Shown here: in pieces, positions 28,114-36,288 of the stretch
Layout of the letters: each line of letters starts with the position of its first letter
Numbering within the stretch: position 1 is the first letter of the stretch
Source: Granulicella cerasi
GTDB taxonomy: Bacteria; Acidobacteriota; Terriglobia; Terriglobales; Acidobacteriaceae
Direction: 5' to 3'
Assembly: GCF_025685575.1 (NCBI RefSeq)
Contig: NZ_JAGSYD010000001.1
Coordinates: forward strand, 3,852 to 67,851
Length of the DNA: 64,000 nucleotides
Made by a program: the position numbers and the translations under genes
Notes under the pieces: generated by a model
Seen by the model: the letters and a program-made list of their open reading frames with translations, nothing else
Told to the model about the DNA's origin: nothing
Databases searched by the model: none

Positions 28114-28728
28114 ATGGCGTTTGAACTGCCTGCACTGCCTTACGACTACACGGCGCTGGAGCCGACGATCGACGAAGCGACGATGAAGCTTCATCACGAC
28201 AAGCACCACCAGACCTACGTGACGAACCTGAACGGCGCGGTGGAGAAGCACCCTGAGCTCGGCAAGCTGACGCCCGAAGAGCTCGTGAGCGACCTCGCTG
28301 CGGTGCCCGAAGATGTGCGCACCGTCGTTCGCAACAACGGTGGCGGCCACGTGAACCACACCATGTTCTGGGAGATCATGGGACCGAACGGCGGCGGCGA
28401 GCCGACGGGCGCGGTCGCTGAGCAGATCAAGGCCGACTTCGGCACCTTTGAAGAGTTCAAGACGAAGTTCAACGAGACGACCGCCAAGCAGTTCGGCTCG
28501 GGCTGGGGCTTCCTCGTGTTCAAGGGCGGCAAGCTGGAGATCGTGACGAAGCCGAACCAGGATTCGCCTCTCTCGGACGGCCTCTACCCCATTCTCGGCA
28601 ACGACGTTTGGGAGCACGCGTACTACCTGAAGTACCAGAACAAGCGCCCCGACTACCTTGCGGCATGGTGGAACGTGGTGAACTGGGCAGAAGTGAACAA
28701 GCGCTTCGAAAAGGCCAAGAAGGCCTAG
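28114..28728 (+). CDS. sodA: superoxide dismutase, Mn-type
   Basis: A 204-residue Fe/Mn superoxide dismutase. Metal ligands are His in LHHDKHHQ, His in [10 protein letters not shown], and Asp and His in the signature DVWEHAYY. Residues that separate the metal types point to manganese: Gly in GGHVNH and Gln in PNQDSPL. No signal peptide is present, so it is cytoplasmic. The start ATG 28114 has AAGGAG 8 nt upstream. A strong terminator follows, so it is probably monocistronic. Confidence 0.95.
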   Translation: MAFELPALPYDYTALEPTIDEATMKLHHDKHHQTYVTNLNGAVEKHPELGKLTPEELVSDLAAVPEDVRTVVRNNGGGHVNHTMFWEIMGPNGGGEPTGAVAEQIKADFGTFEEFKTKFNETTAKQFGSGWGFLVFKGGKLEIVTKPNQDSPLSDGLYPILGNDVWEHAYYLKYQNKRPDYLAAWWNVVNWAEVNKRFEKAKKA

Positions 28729-28746
28729 TTTTCGCGCTCGAGCAGC

Positions 28747-28780
28747 AACGGCCGCCAGCTTTGGCGGCCGTTCTGTTTTA
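28747..28780 (+). terminator. terminator of sodA
   Basis: AACGGCCGCC (28747-28756), short loop, GGCGGCCGTT (28763-28772), then CTGTTTTA. It starts 18 nt after the sodA stop. Confidence 0.85.
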
Positions 28781-28871
28781 CCGATGAGACACATCTGAAA
28801 ATTCGGCGCGACTTGTATGTCTGGTTTTGCGTCTCATCAAGCAGTATTTTCTTTCTCTTGAGGCCTGCTGG

Positions 28872-31800
28872 ATGTGGATCGTACGACTGGCGCTACGCCG
28901 TCCCTACACCTTCGTTGTCCTGTCCCTGCTGATTGCCCTGCTGGGCATCGGTTCGGCTATTGAGACACCGAAGGACATTTTTCCGTACATCAACATCCCC
29001 GTCGTCTCGGTGGTGTGGACCTACTCCGGTCTGACACCCGATGAAATGCAAGGGCGTATCGTTACGGTCGCCGAACGTGCGTTGACCACCACGGTCAACG
29101 ACATGGAGCACACCGAAAGCCAGAGCTATCAGGGCGTTTCGATCATCAAGGTCTTCTTCCAGCCGAACGTGAAAGTAGAGCTGGCCTTCTCGCAGGTGAC
29201 TGCGATCATGCAGACCGTGCTGCGCACACTGCCGCCGGGAAGCTACCCGCCGTTCGTGCTGAAGTATGACGCGTCCTCGGTGCCGATTCTGCAGATGTCG
29301 CTGAGCGGTGAAGGCCTGAGCGAGGCTGACCTTTACGACGATGGCCTGCAGTTCGTGCGTCCTCGTCTGGCGAACGTAAAGGGTGCCAGTGTTCCGCTGC
29401 CCTTCGGCGGCAAGGTAAAGCAGGTAATGGTCGATACCGACCCGAACCTGCTCTTCGCGCACCATCTTTCGGCCACCGATGTTTCGACCGCGATCTCGCA
29501 GCAGAACCTGATTCTCCCCGCGGGTACGGCGCGTCTCGGCTCGCGTGAGTATGTCGTCAAGACGAACTCCAGCCCCGATGAACTTTCTGCGCTGAACGAT
29601 CTCCCCATCCGCGCCAGCAACGGTGCTCTGGTCTACGTGAAGGACGTCGCGCAGGTCCACATGGGCTATGCGGTGCAGACGAACATCGTGCGCGAGAACG
29701 GCAAGCGCGCCGCTCTGCTCACGGTGCTGAAGAACGGTCAGACCTCCACACTCGACATCGTTTCCAACACGAAGAAGATGATTCCGCAGCTCACTGCGGG
29801 CCTGGGCAATCTGAAGATCACACCGCTCTTCGATCAGTCGCTCTTCGTGCGTACATCGATTGAAGAGGTCGTTCGTGAAGCCTGCATCGCCGCTGCGCTG
29901 ACGGGCTTGATGATTCTGCTCTTCCTCGGCTCGTGGCGCTCGACGCTGATCGTCTGCACCTCGATTCCGCTTTCGATCGCGACCTCGCTCATCATCCTCT
30001 CCGCGCTGGGCGAAACGATCAACGTGATGACGCTCGGCGGCATGGCGCTCGCGGTCGGTATCCTCGTCGACGACGCGACGGTAGAGATTGAAAACACGCA
30101 CCGCAACATGGAAGAGAAGAAGCCGCTGACGCGCGCGATTCTCGACTCCGCACAACAGGTAGCGGCGCCGGCGTTTGTTTCGACGCTCTCCATCTGCATC
30201 GTGTTCATCCCGGTTGTGCTGCTCACCGGCGCGGCAAAGTTCCTCTTCACGCCGCTGGCGGAAGCTGTGGCGTTCGCGATGATGGCCAGCTATTTCCTCT
30301 CGCGCACTATCGTGCCGACGATGATGCACTTCCTGCTGAAGAAGGAAATTCATCTTTACCAGACGCCGGGTGAGAGCGAGCGCGAGGCCAAGCGCAACTT
30401 CGTCTGGCGCTGGCACATGAAGTTCGATCACCAGTTCGAGCGCATGCAGCGTCAGTACATGCGTGGTCTGAACTGGTGCCTCGAAAACGCGAAGCTCACG
30501 CTGGTGCTCTTCGCTGCGCTCGTTGTGATTTCACTGCCGATGATCTTCTTCATCGGTCGCGACTTCTTCCCTTACGTGGACTCCGGCCAGATGAACCTGC
30601 ACGTGAATCCGCCGCAGGGTATGCGTATTGAAGACTCCGAGCAGTACTTCGCGAGCATCGAAGCGGAGATTCGCCGCGTCGTTCCTGCAGAGCGCGTCGA
30701 GTTGATCCTCGACAACATTGGCTTGCCGAACTCGGGCATCAATCTGGCGTTTACGAACTCATCCACCATCTCCAACGGCGATGGCGATATTCAGATCGCG
30801 TTGAAGCCCGGCAAGAAGGACACGCAGGAGTACATGCGCAAGCTGCGTGACGACCTGAAGGTGAAGTTCCCTGATGGCGAATTCTTCTTCACGCCTGCGA
30901 ACATCACCAACCAGATTCTCGACTTCGGCCTGCCCGCGCCGATTGACGTTCAGGTGACCGGACACGGTGAAGGCAACTACAAGATCGCGCTCGAGCTGAA
31001 GAACAAGATCGCCGAGATTCCGGGTGCGGTGGACGTCCACATTCACCAGCGCGTCGCGTTCCCCACGATGCATATCGATGTGGACCGCTCGCGCTCGCGA
31101 CAGCTCGGGCTGACGCAGCAGGACGTGGCGCAGTCCACGTTGATCTCGTTGACGGGTACAGGCCAGACCGCGCCGAACGAATGGCTGAACCCGAAGAACG
31201 AAGTGAACTACCAGATCGTGACGCAGACGCCGCAGTATCGTATCGACTCACTGCCTGCGCTCTCGCAGACGCCTGTGACGACGGCGGCTGGCAACTCATC
31301 GCAGCTGCTGGGCAACCTCGCGAAGTTTCGCCGCGACCTGACGCCGATCGTCGAGAACCACTACAACATTCAGCCGACGTATGACGTTTACGCGGATGTG
31401 GACCGTCGCGATCTCGGCGGCGTTGCCGATGAGATCAACAAGATTGTGGCGGACACGCAGAAGACGCTGCCGAAGACGACGACGATCACGGTGCGCGGCG
31501 AAGTGGCGACGATGAATGAGTCGTTCATCCGCCTCGGCGTTGGCATCATCTTCGCCATCGGCCTGGTTTACCTGCTGATGGCGGTGAACTTCCAGTCGTG
31601 GCTGGATCCCGTCATCATCCTGATGGCGCTGCCGGGCGCGTTCTGCGGCATCTTGTGGATGCTCTTCATTACGCAGACGACCTTCAGTGTGCCGTCGCTG
31701 ATGGGTGCGATCATGACCATCGGCGTGGCGACGGCAAACTCGATTCTGATGGTCGTGTTCGCCAACGATGAACGCCTTGCGGGCAAGAGCCAGTACGACG

Positions 31801-32159
31801 CGGCGCTGAATGCAGGCCATACGCGCTTGCGTCCGGTGCTGATGACTGCGTTGGCGATGATCATCGGCATGTTGCCGATGGCGCTGGCCTTCGGCGAAGG
31901 CGGCGAACAGAACGCGCCGCTGGGTCGCGCTGTGATCGGCGGCCTGCTGTTTGCGACCGTCAGCACGCTCTTCCTGGTGCCGACGATTTACTCGCTGCTG
32001 AAGGGCGCGCCGCCGAAGGATTACACGTATCTGGTCGAAGAGGAGTATCACGAGAACGATCCCGACCACATGCCTCCGCATGTGCCGCTTGATCCCTCCA
32101 CCGGCCAACCGCAAGTGACTCGTAACGACAATCAAGGACCGCAGGAGCAGCACGCCTGA
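28872..32159 (+). CDS. RND-family efflux permease
   Basis: A 1095-residue inner-membrane RND transporter with the usual 12 helices and two large periplasmic loops. It has an N-terminal PYTFVVLSLLIALLG helix, the PDIFP-equivalent TPKDIFPYINIP, the central-helix motif GILVDDATVEIENTHR with the paired aspartates of the proton path, and ATANSILMVVFANDE in the second half. The overall pattern is closer to the AcrB/hydrophobe group than to metal (CusA) pumps. The start ATG 28872 has GAGG 8 nt upstream and was preferred to an upstream TTG at 28827. Its TGA overlaps the adaptor ATG (TGATG). It is the first gene of a complete tripartite pump operon. The substrate is unknown. Confidence 0.93.
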   Translation: MWIVRLALRRPYTFVVLSLLIALLGIGSAIETPKDIFPYINIPVVSVVWTYSGLTPDEMQGRIVTVAERALTTTVNDMEHTESQSYQGVSIIKVFFQPNVKVELAFSQVTAIMQTVLRTLPPGSYPPFVLKYDASSVPILQMSLSGEGLSEADLYDDGLQFVRPRLANVKGASVPLPFGGKVKQVMVDTDPNLLFAHHLSATDVSTAISQQNLILPAGTARLGSREYVVKTNSSPDELSALNDLPIRASNGALVYVKDVAQVHMGYAVQTNIVRENGKRAALLTVLKNGQTSTLDIVSNTKKMIPQLTAGLGNLKITPLFDQSLFVRTSIEEVVREACIAAALTGLMILLFLGSWRSTLIVCTSIPLSIATSLIILSALGETINVMTLGGMALAVGILVDDATVEIENTHRNMEEKKPLTRAILDSAQQVAAPAFVSTLSICIVFIPVVLLTGAAKFLFTPLAEAVAFAMMASYFLSRTIVPTMMHFLLKKEIHLYQTPGESEREAKRNFVWRWHMKFDHQFERMQRQYMRGLNWCLENAKLTLVLFAALVVISLPMIFFIGRDFFPYVDSGQMNLHVNPPQGMRIEDSEQYFASIEAEIRRVVPAERVELILDNIGLPNSGINLAFTNSSTISNGDGDIQIALKPGKKDTQEYMRKLRDDLKVKFPDGEFFFTPANITNQILDFGLPAPIDVQVTGHGEGNYKIALELKNKIAEIPGAVDVHIHQRVAFPTMHIDVDRSRSRQLGLTQQDVAQSTLISLTGTGQTAPNEWLNPKNEVNYQIVTQTPQYRIDSLPALSQTPVTTAAGNSSQLLGNLAKFRRDLTPIVENHYNIQPTYDVYADVDRRDLGGVADEINKIVADTQKTLPKTTTITVRGEVATMNESFIRLGVGIIFAIGLVYLLMAVNFQSWLDPVIILMALPGAFCGILWMLFITQTTFSVPSLMGAIMTIGVATANSILMVVFANDERLAGKSQYDAALNAGHTRLRPVLMTALAMIIGMLPMALAFGEGGEQNAPLGRAVIGGLLFATVSTLFLVPTIYSLLKGAPPKDYTYLVEEEYHENDPDHMPPHVPLDPSTGQPQVTRNDNQGPQEQHA

Positions 32160-33835
32160 TGAGCAACGAACAGAACATGCATGATGACGAAAAGAAGCTG
32201 CCCTGGCCGGAAGAGACTGATCCGGCGAAGGTCGGAGAAGCCTTTGCCGATCCGAATTCACTCGACGATCGCCGCGTCGGCCACAACTTTGAAGACGCGA
32301 ACTCCAGCGCGAAGAAGCACCACAAGCCGCTGCGTGAAGAGATCCATCCGCCGAAGAATCGACGCCCGCTCTACGTTGGCATCTTCCTCTTCGTGGTGCT
32401 CTTCCTCATTGTGCTGCTTATAGGTGGCATCCCTCGCCTGCTGCGCAATCACGAGATCGACAAGCGCGCGAAGGATGAGAAGAACGACAAGCCGATCGTG
32501 GATGTGGTGCAGATCAAGCACGACACCGCAGCGAACGGTCTCTCGCTGCCCGGCACCAGCATTCCGCTGAACCAGGCGTATGTCTACGCGCGTGCCAGCG
32601 GTTATCTGCGCAACTACAAGGTCGACATCGGCGACCACGTGAAGAAGGGCCAGCTGCTCGCGGTCATCGATGCTCCTGACCTCGATGCACAAGTGGCCCA
32701 GGCGCGCGAGCAGCTTCAGCAGGCGCAGCAGCAGTACGAGAACCAGAAGGCGCAACTCGCTCTCGACACGGTTACGGTGGAGCGCTATCGCGTGCTGGTG
32801 AAGAAGGGCGTCTTCTCCCGTCAACAAGGCGATCAGCAGGAAGCAGCGTACTCGCAGTCGTTGGCGAACGTGGCCGCTGCAGCGCGCAACATCAACGCGT
32901 TCCGCGCAAACCTGCAACGCATCGTCGCTCTGCAGGAGTATGAGAATGTGCGCGCTCCGTTTGACGGCGTAGTGACGCAGCGCAACGTTGATACCGGCGC
33001 ACTGATCAGTGCAGGAGGCAGCGCTTCGGGCGCAGCTTCCTCGGCGCCTCCCGTTGGGCAAAACTCGTCCGCAGGTGGCACGTCGCAGGCCGCAAGCTCG
33101 AACAACGGCGGCTCCAGCGGCAGCGGCAGCACCGCTGCGACGTCGGCGCAGTCGCCGGGTCAGGGTGGACCGCTCTTCACCATCGCGCAGGTGCAGCGTT
33201 TGCGCGTGCTGGTCAGCGTGCCAGAAGGCTATGCTCCTGCGGTGCATGTGGGTACCAAGGCGAAGTGCACCTTTCAGGAGTTTCCCGATCGCATCTTCGA
33301 AGGCGACGTGACGCGCACGGCTTCGTCCATCGACCAAAACACGCGCACGATGCTGACCGAGGTGCAGGTCGACAACTCGCAGGGCAAGCTGCTGAGCGGC
33401 ATGTACGTCATCGCGACGTTCCCGCCGGTATCTGGCGCGCAAACGCCGCTGATGGTGCCGGGTGAAGCGATCATCATTCGTAAGGACCGCTCGATGGTGG
33501 CCGTAGTGAAGGATGGCAAGATCCGCATGACGCCCATCGTGATCGGCCGCGATCTCGGCACGGCCGTGGAAGTGCTCGGCGGCCTGAACGATGGCGATCT
33601 CGTCGTTGCGACGGTGACCGACGACGTGACCGATGGCCGCGAAGTGAAGGTGCACCAGAACAACAGCACCGAGCAGAAGGCACTCACGCCGCAGCCCACC
33701 AAGCCGCAGAGCAACAACTCGCAGTACGGCAACCAGGGGCTGGTGAACAACGGCGTGGAAGGACAGGAACAGCAACAACAGCAGGGCCAGCAGGGTAAGG
33801 GCAAGTCCGGCCAGCAGAGTGAGGCCAAGCCATGA
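32159..33835 (+). CDS. RND periplasmic adaptor (membrane fusion protein)
   Basis: A 558-residue HlyD/AcrA-type adaptor. It has a long charged cytoplasmic N-terminus (1-70), one membrane helix (about 71-90), a lipoyl half (YARASGYLRNYKVDIGDHVKKGQLLAVI), a Gln-rich coiled-coil hairpin (about 174-260), the second lipoyl half (VRAPFDGVVTQRNVDTGALI) and barrel and proximal domains. Two features are odd. A Ser/Gly/Ala-rich low-complexity stretch (about 285-337) interrupts the lipoyl-barrel junction, and the C-terminus is Gln-rich and disordered. It is coupled to the permease by TGATG and to the outer-membrane channel by ATGA. The N-terminal helix is not a cleavable or lipoprotein signal. Confidence 0.92.
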   Translation: MSNEQNMHDDEKKLPWPEETDPAKVGEAFADPNSLDDRRVGHNFEDANSSAKKHHKPLREEIHPPKNRRPLYVGIFLFVVLFLIVLLIGGIPRLLRNHEIDKRAKDEKNDKPIVDVVQIKHDTAANGLSLPGTSIPLNQAYVYARASGYLRNYKVDIGDHVKKGQLLAVIDAPDLDAQVAQAREQLQQAQQQYENQKAQLALDTVTVERYRVLVKKGVFSRQQGDQQEAAYSQSLANVAAAARNINAFRANLQRIVALQEYENVRAPFDGVVTQRNVDTGALISAGGSASGAASSAPPVGQNSSAGGTSQAASSNNGGSSGSGSTAATSAQSPGQGGPLFTIAQVQRLRVLVSVPEGYAPAVHVGTKAKCTFQEFPDRIFEGDVTRTASSIDQNTRTMLTEVQVDNSQGKLLSGMYVIATFPPVSGAQTPLMVPGEAIIIRKDRSMVAVVKDGKIRMTPIVIGRDLGTAVEVLGGLNDGDLVVATVTDDVTDGREVKVHQNNSTEQKALTPQPTKPQSNNSQYGNQGLVNNGVEGQEQQQQQGQQGKGKSGQQSEAKP

Positions 33836-35982
33836 GTCCACGCGTTCGTCTCCCGCTCGCGGCGCCGGTCCTTGCGACGTTAGCGCTTGCGCTGCCTGTG
33901 GCAGCGTTGGCGCAGAACCCTTCGCCTGCGTTGCCACAGCAGCAAGGCAACTTCCCCGCGCTGAGCCCCGCACCGACGCAGCGTAGTGTGCCTCCCGGCC
34001 CTGACGCTGCGGCCACTTCGTCGACACAGGCGAAGGAGCCGACGGTATCTCCGCTGGCGGCGCCGGCGAAGACGCCCGATGCGCCTTCTCCACAGGTCAC
34101 CGCAGTGAGCAACAACGGCACGCTGCCTGCGCGTGACAGTGCGAGCGGTCTGCTGCCGAAGACGCTCGGTTTCCTCGGTCCGTATCACGCGCCCGTGGTG
34201 CCGCCGCTCTTCGCAGGCGATGGCACGCGTCTGCAGTCGTTGATCCGCGACAGCAAGCTCTATCTCTCGCTTGAAGACGCCATCGCTCTCGCGCTGGAGA
34301 ACAATCTCGACGTCGAGACAGAGCGCTACAACCTCGTGCTCGGCGCTACGGATGAAGTACGCGCCAAGGGCGGCGGTACGTTGCGCGGCATCGACTACAC
34401 CGTGAACGAAACGCCTGTGGGCGTGGGCGGTCCGGGCTCGCCGCTGCTCAACGCAGCTACGGCGAACAGCAATCCCACAACGCCGACTGTCACCGACCTG
34501 ACGAGTCTCAACTCGACAACGCAGGCATCGAAGTCACTCTCCCAAAGCACCACAGGCTTTGCATACTCTGCGGGCGCGAACCTTCCGCTCTTCGATCCGC
34601 AGTTCATTGCGACGGGTGGTTGGCTGCGTCGGCAGAACACCGTTACGCTCACGAGCACAACCGGCACAACCTCCACGGCGAGCACCACGCAGCCGGGTTC
34701 GCTCGACTATACCGCGCTGAACATCGCGTACATGCAGGGCTTCTCCACCGGCGGCCAGCTCACGGCCATCGGCAACAACGACTCGTCAGTCATCTACGGC
34801 TCCACGTCGAACTGGGATCCGTTCAGCCGTCCGAGCACCTCGGTGACCTTCACGCAGCCGCTGCTGCGCGGCGCGGGCACGGGTGTGAACCGCCGCTTCA
34901 TTCGCATCGCGCAGACGAACCGCAAAATTTCACGCCTTGTGTTTGAGCAGCAGGTGATGGACACGATCTACGGCGTATCGCGTTTGTACTTCGATCTCGC
35001 CTCGCTCGGCGAGAACGTGCTGGTGAAGCAGGAGTCGCTGCGTGCAGCGACGAAGCTCCGCGAAGACGATGAAGCGCAGGAGCAACTCGGTACGCTTGCG
35101 CCGATCGAGCTCACGCGTGTGCGTGCACTTGAAAGCTCGAGCCGCTTCGATCTGGTGCAGGCACAGGGCCTTTACAAGCAGCAGGAGATCATTCTGCGGG
35201 ATCAGCTTTTGCGCACAGCATCGCCGGTATTCCAGCAGCAGTTCGACAGCATCGTGCCGACCGATCACATCCACGTGCCCGATGCGGATGACGATCTCGA
35301 TGTGCCCAGCATGGTTGCTGCGAGCATCGCACGTCGCCCGGACTACGCGCAGGCGCAGTTGCAGGTGGACGCCGGCCGGCTTGCGCTGAAGGGCAGCCAC
35401 AGCGCTGCGCTGCCGCAACTCAATCTCTACGGCAACGTGGAGACGCGTGGCTCCAGCGAGCAGACGTACGATGTGCTCGGCTCCGCAGGCACGGGTATTC
35501 CGACGACACCGACGTCGCTGGCGACAGGCGGCTTGCGCGTCGCAACGATTTATCAGGCGGGCGTGCAGTTGACGTTGCCCCTGCGCAATCGTGTGGCCGA
35601 GTCCGACGCTGCTCGCGATGAGATTCAGCTTCGTCAGGTGCAGGCTCATGTGGAGAAGCTGAACGCGCAGGTGCGTGAGCAGATCGAGACTTCGGTCGTC
35701 GCTCTCGACACGGCCCGCGCGGCGTACCAGGCGGCGACATCGAGCCGTCAGTATCAGGAGCAGCTTCTTGATGCCGAGAAGGACAAGCTGAGCGTAGGTC
35801 AGTCGACCGACCTTGCGGTGCTGCAGAATGAAGCGTATCTCGCACAGGCGAAGTCGACGGAGATTGCAGCGCGTTCGAACTGGATGAAGGCGCGCATCGA
35901 GCTGGATCATGCACTCGGCGATTTGCTCGACAAGAACCACATCACGCTGGACGATGCGATTCGCGGACAGTTGCCGCGGTAA
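33832..35982 (+). CDS. TolC-family outer-membrane efflux protein
   Basis: A 716-residue outer-membrane factor. It has a signal peptide (about 1-27, ending AALAQ) and a Pro/Ala-rich segment (28-110), followed by two OEP repeats. The first starts at YLSLEDAIALALENNLDVETERYN; the second includes RPDYAQAQLQVDAGRLALKGSHSAALPQLNLYG and VGQSTDLAVLQNEAYLAQA. The protein is longer than TolC because of the N-terminal extension and a Thr/Ser-rich insertion (about 200-290). The start codon overlaps the adaptor stop (ATGA). It completes the tripartite pump. Confidence 0.92.
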   Translation: MSPRVRLPLAAPVLATLALALPVAALAQNPSPALPQQQGNFPALSPAPTQRSVPPGPDAAATSSTQAKEPTVSPLAAPAKTPDAPSPQVTAVSNNGTLPARDSASGLLPKTLGFLGPYHAPVVPPLFAGDGTRLQSLIRDSKLYLSLEDAIALALENNLDVETERYNLVLGATDEVRAKGGGTLRGIDYTVNETPVGVGGPGSPLLNAATANSNPTTPTVTDLTSLNSTTQASKSLSQSTTGFAYSAGANLPLFDPQFIATGGWLRRQNTVTLTSTTGTTSTASTTQPGSLDYTALNIAYMQGFSTGGQLTAIGNNDSSVIYGSTSNWDPFSRPSTSVTFTQPLLRGAGTGVNRRFIRIAQTNRKISRLVFEQQVMDTIYGVSRLYFDLASLGENVLVKQESLRAATKLREDDEAQEQLGTLAPIELTRVRALESSSRFDLVQAQGLYKQQEIILRDQLLRTASPVFQQQFDSIVPTDHIHVPDADDDLDVPSMVAASIARRPDYAQAQLQVDAGRLALKGSHSAALPQLNLYGNVETRGSSEQTYDVLGSAGTGIPTTPTSLATGGLRVATIYQAGVQLTLPLRNRVAESDAARDEIQLRQVQAHVEKLNAQVREQIETSVVALDTARAAYQAATSSRQYQEQLLDAEKDKLSVGQSTDLAVLQNEAYLAQAKSTEIAARSNWMKARIELDHALGDLLDKNHITLDDAIRGQLPR

Positions 35983-36007
35983 CGCAGCTGCATAGCCGAT
36001 TTCTGCG

Positions 36008-36172
36008 TGAGGTATGAACGGTAGGGTACGGCTTCAGCCGTGCCATGAAGAGCGGGGATCAAGGACGGCTTCAGCCGCTGAGGTGCATGTCAACGTGACC
36101 TCAGCGGCTGAAGCCGATTCTTTTTCGCCATGGATGGCATGGCTAAAGCCATGCCCTACCGTTCATGCCTCA
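36008..36172. repeat. 165-bp cloverleaf-like palindromic element
   Basis: Outer arms TGAGGTATGAACGGTAGGG (36008-36026) and its near-exact reverse complement (36154-36172; one G-T wobble) enclose three internal hairpins. These are ACGGCT/AGCCGT (36028-36041), a perfect 19-bp stem CGGCTTCAGCCGCTGAGGT with its complement (36066-36084, 36098-36116), and GGCATGGC-TAAA-GCCATGCC (36136-36155). It lies in the gap between the efflux operon and the UvrC-like gene. It has the form of a non-autonomous REP/MITE-like element; no transposase is present. The small ORF across it is not coding. Confidence 0.8.
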
Positions 36173-36275
36173 CCGATAGTTTCGGCAGGCTTGCCGAGCG
36201 TGAATGACATAGCCCCGCTGTAGAAACAACCACGACGAACATCGGTTGAGACTGCGAATCAGCAGCAGCAACCGC

Positions 36276-36281
36276 TAAAAT
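36276..36281 (+). promoter_or_regulatory. -10 box of the UvrC-like gene
   Basis: TAAAAT lies 7 nt before the GTG start codon, so the mRNA would be leaderless. There is no Shine-Dalgarno. Confidence 0.4.
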
Positions 36282-36288
36282 CCTTGCT

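Noticed and set aside
32258..34093. 611-codon frame antisense to the RND adaptor
   Set aside because: A shadow of the adaptor gene; the sense frame is coupled on both sides to permease and channel genes.
36014..36223. 69-codon frame across the cloverleaf element
   Set aside because: It is made of palindromic repeat sequence and has no initiation signal.
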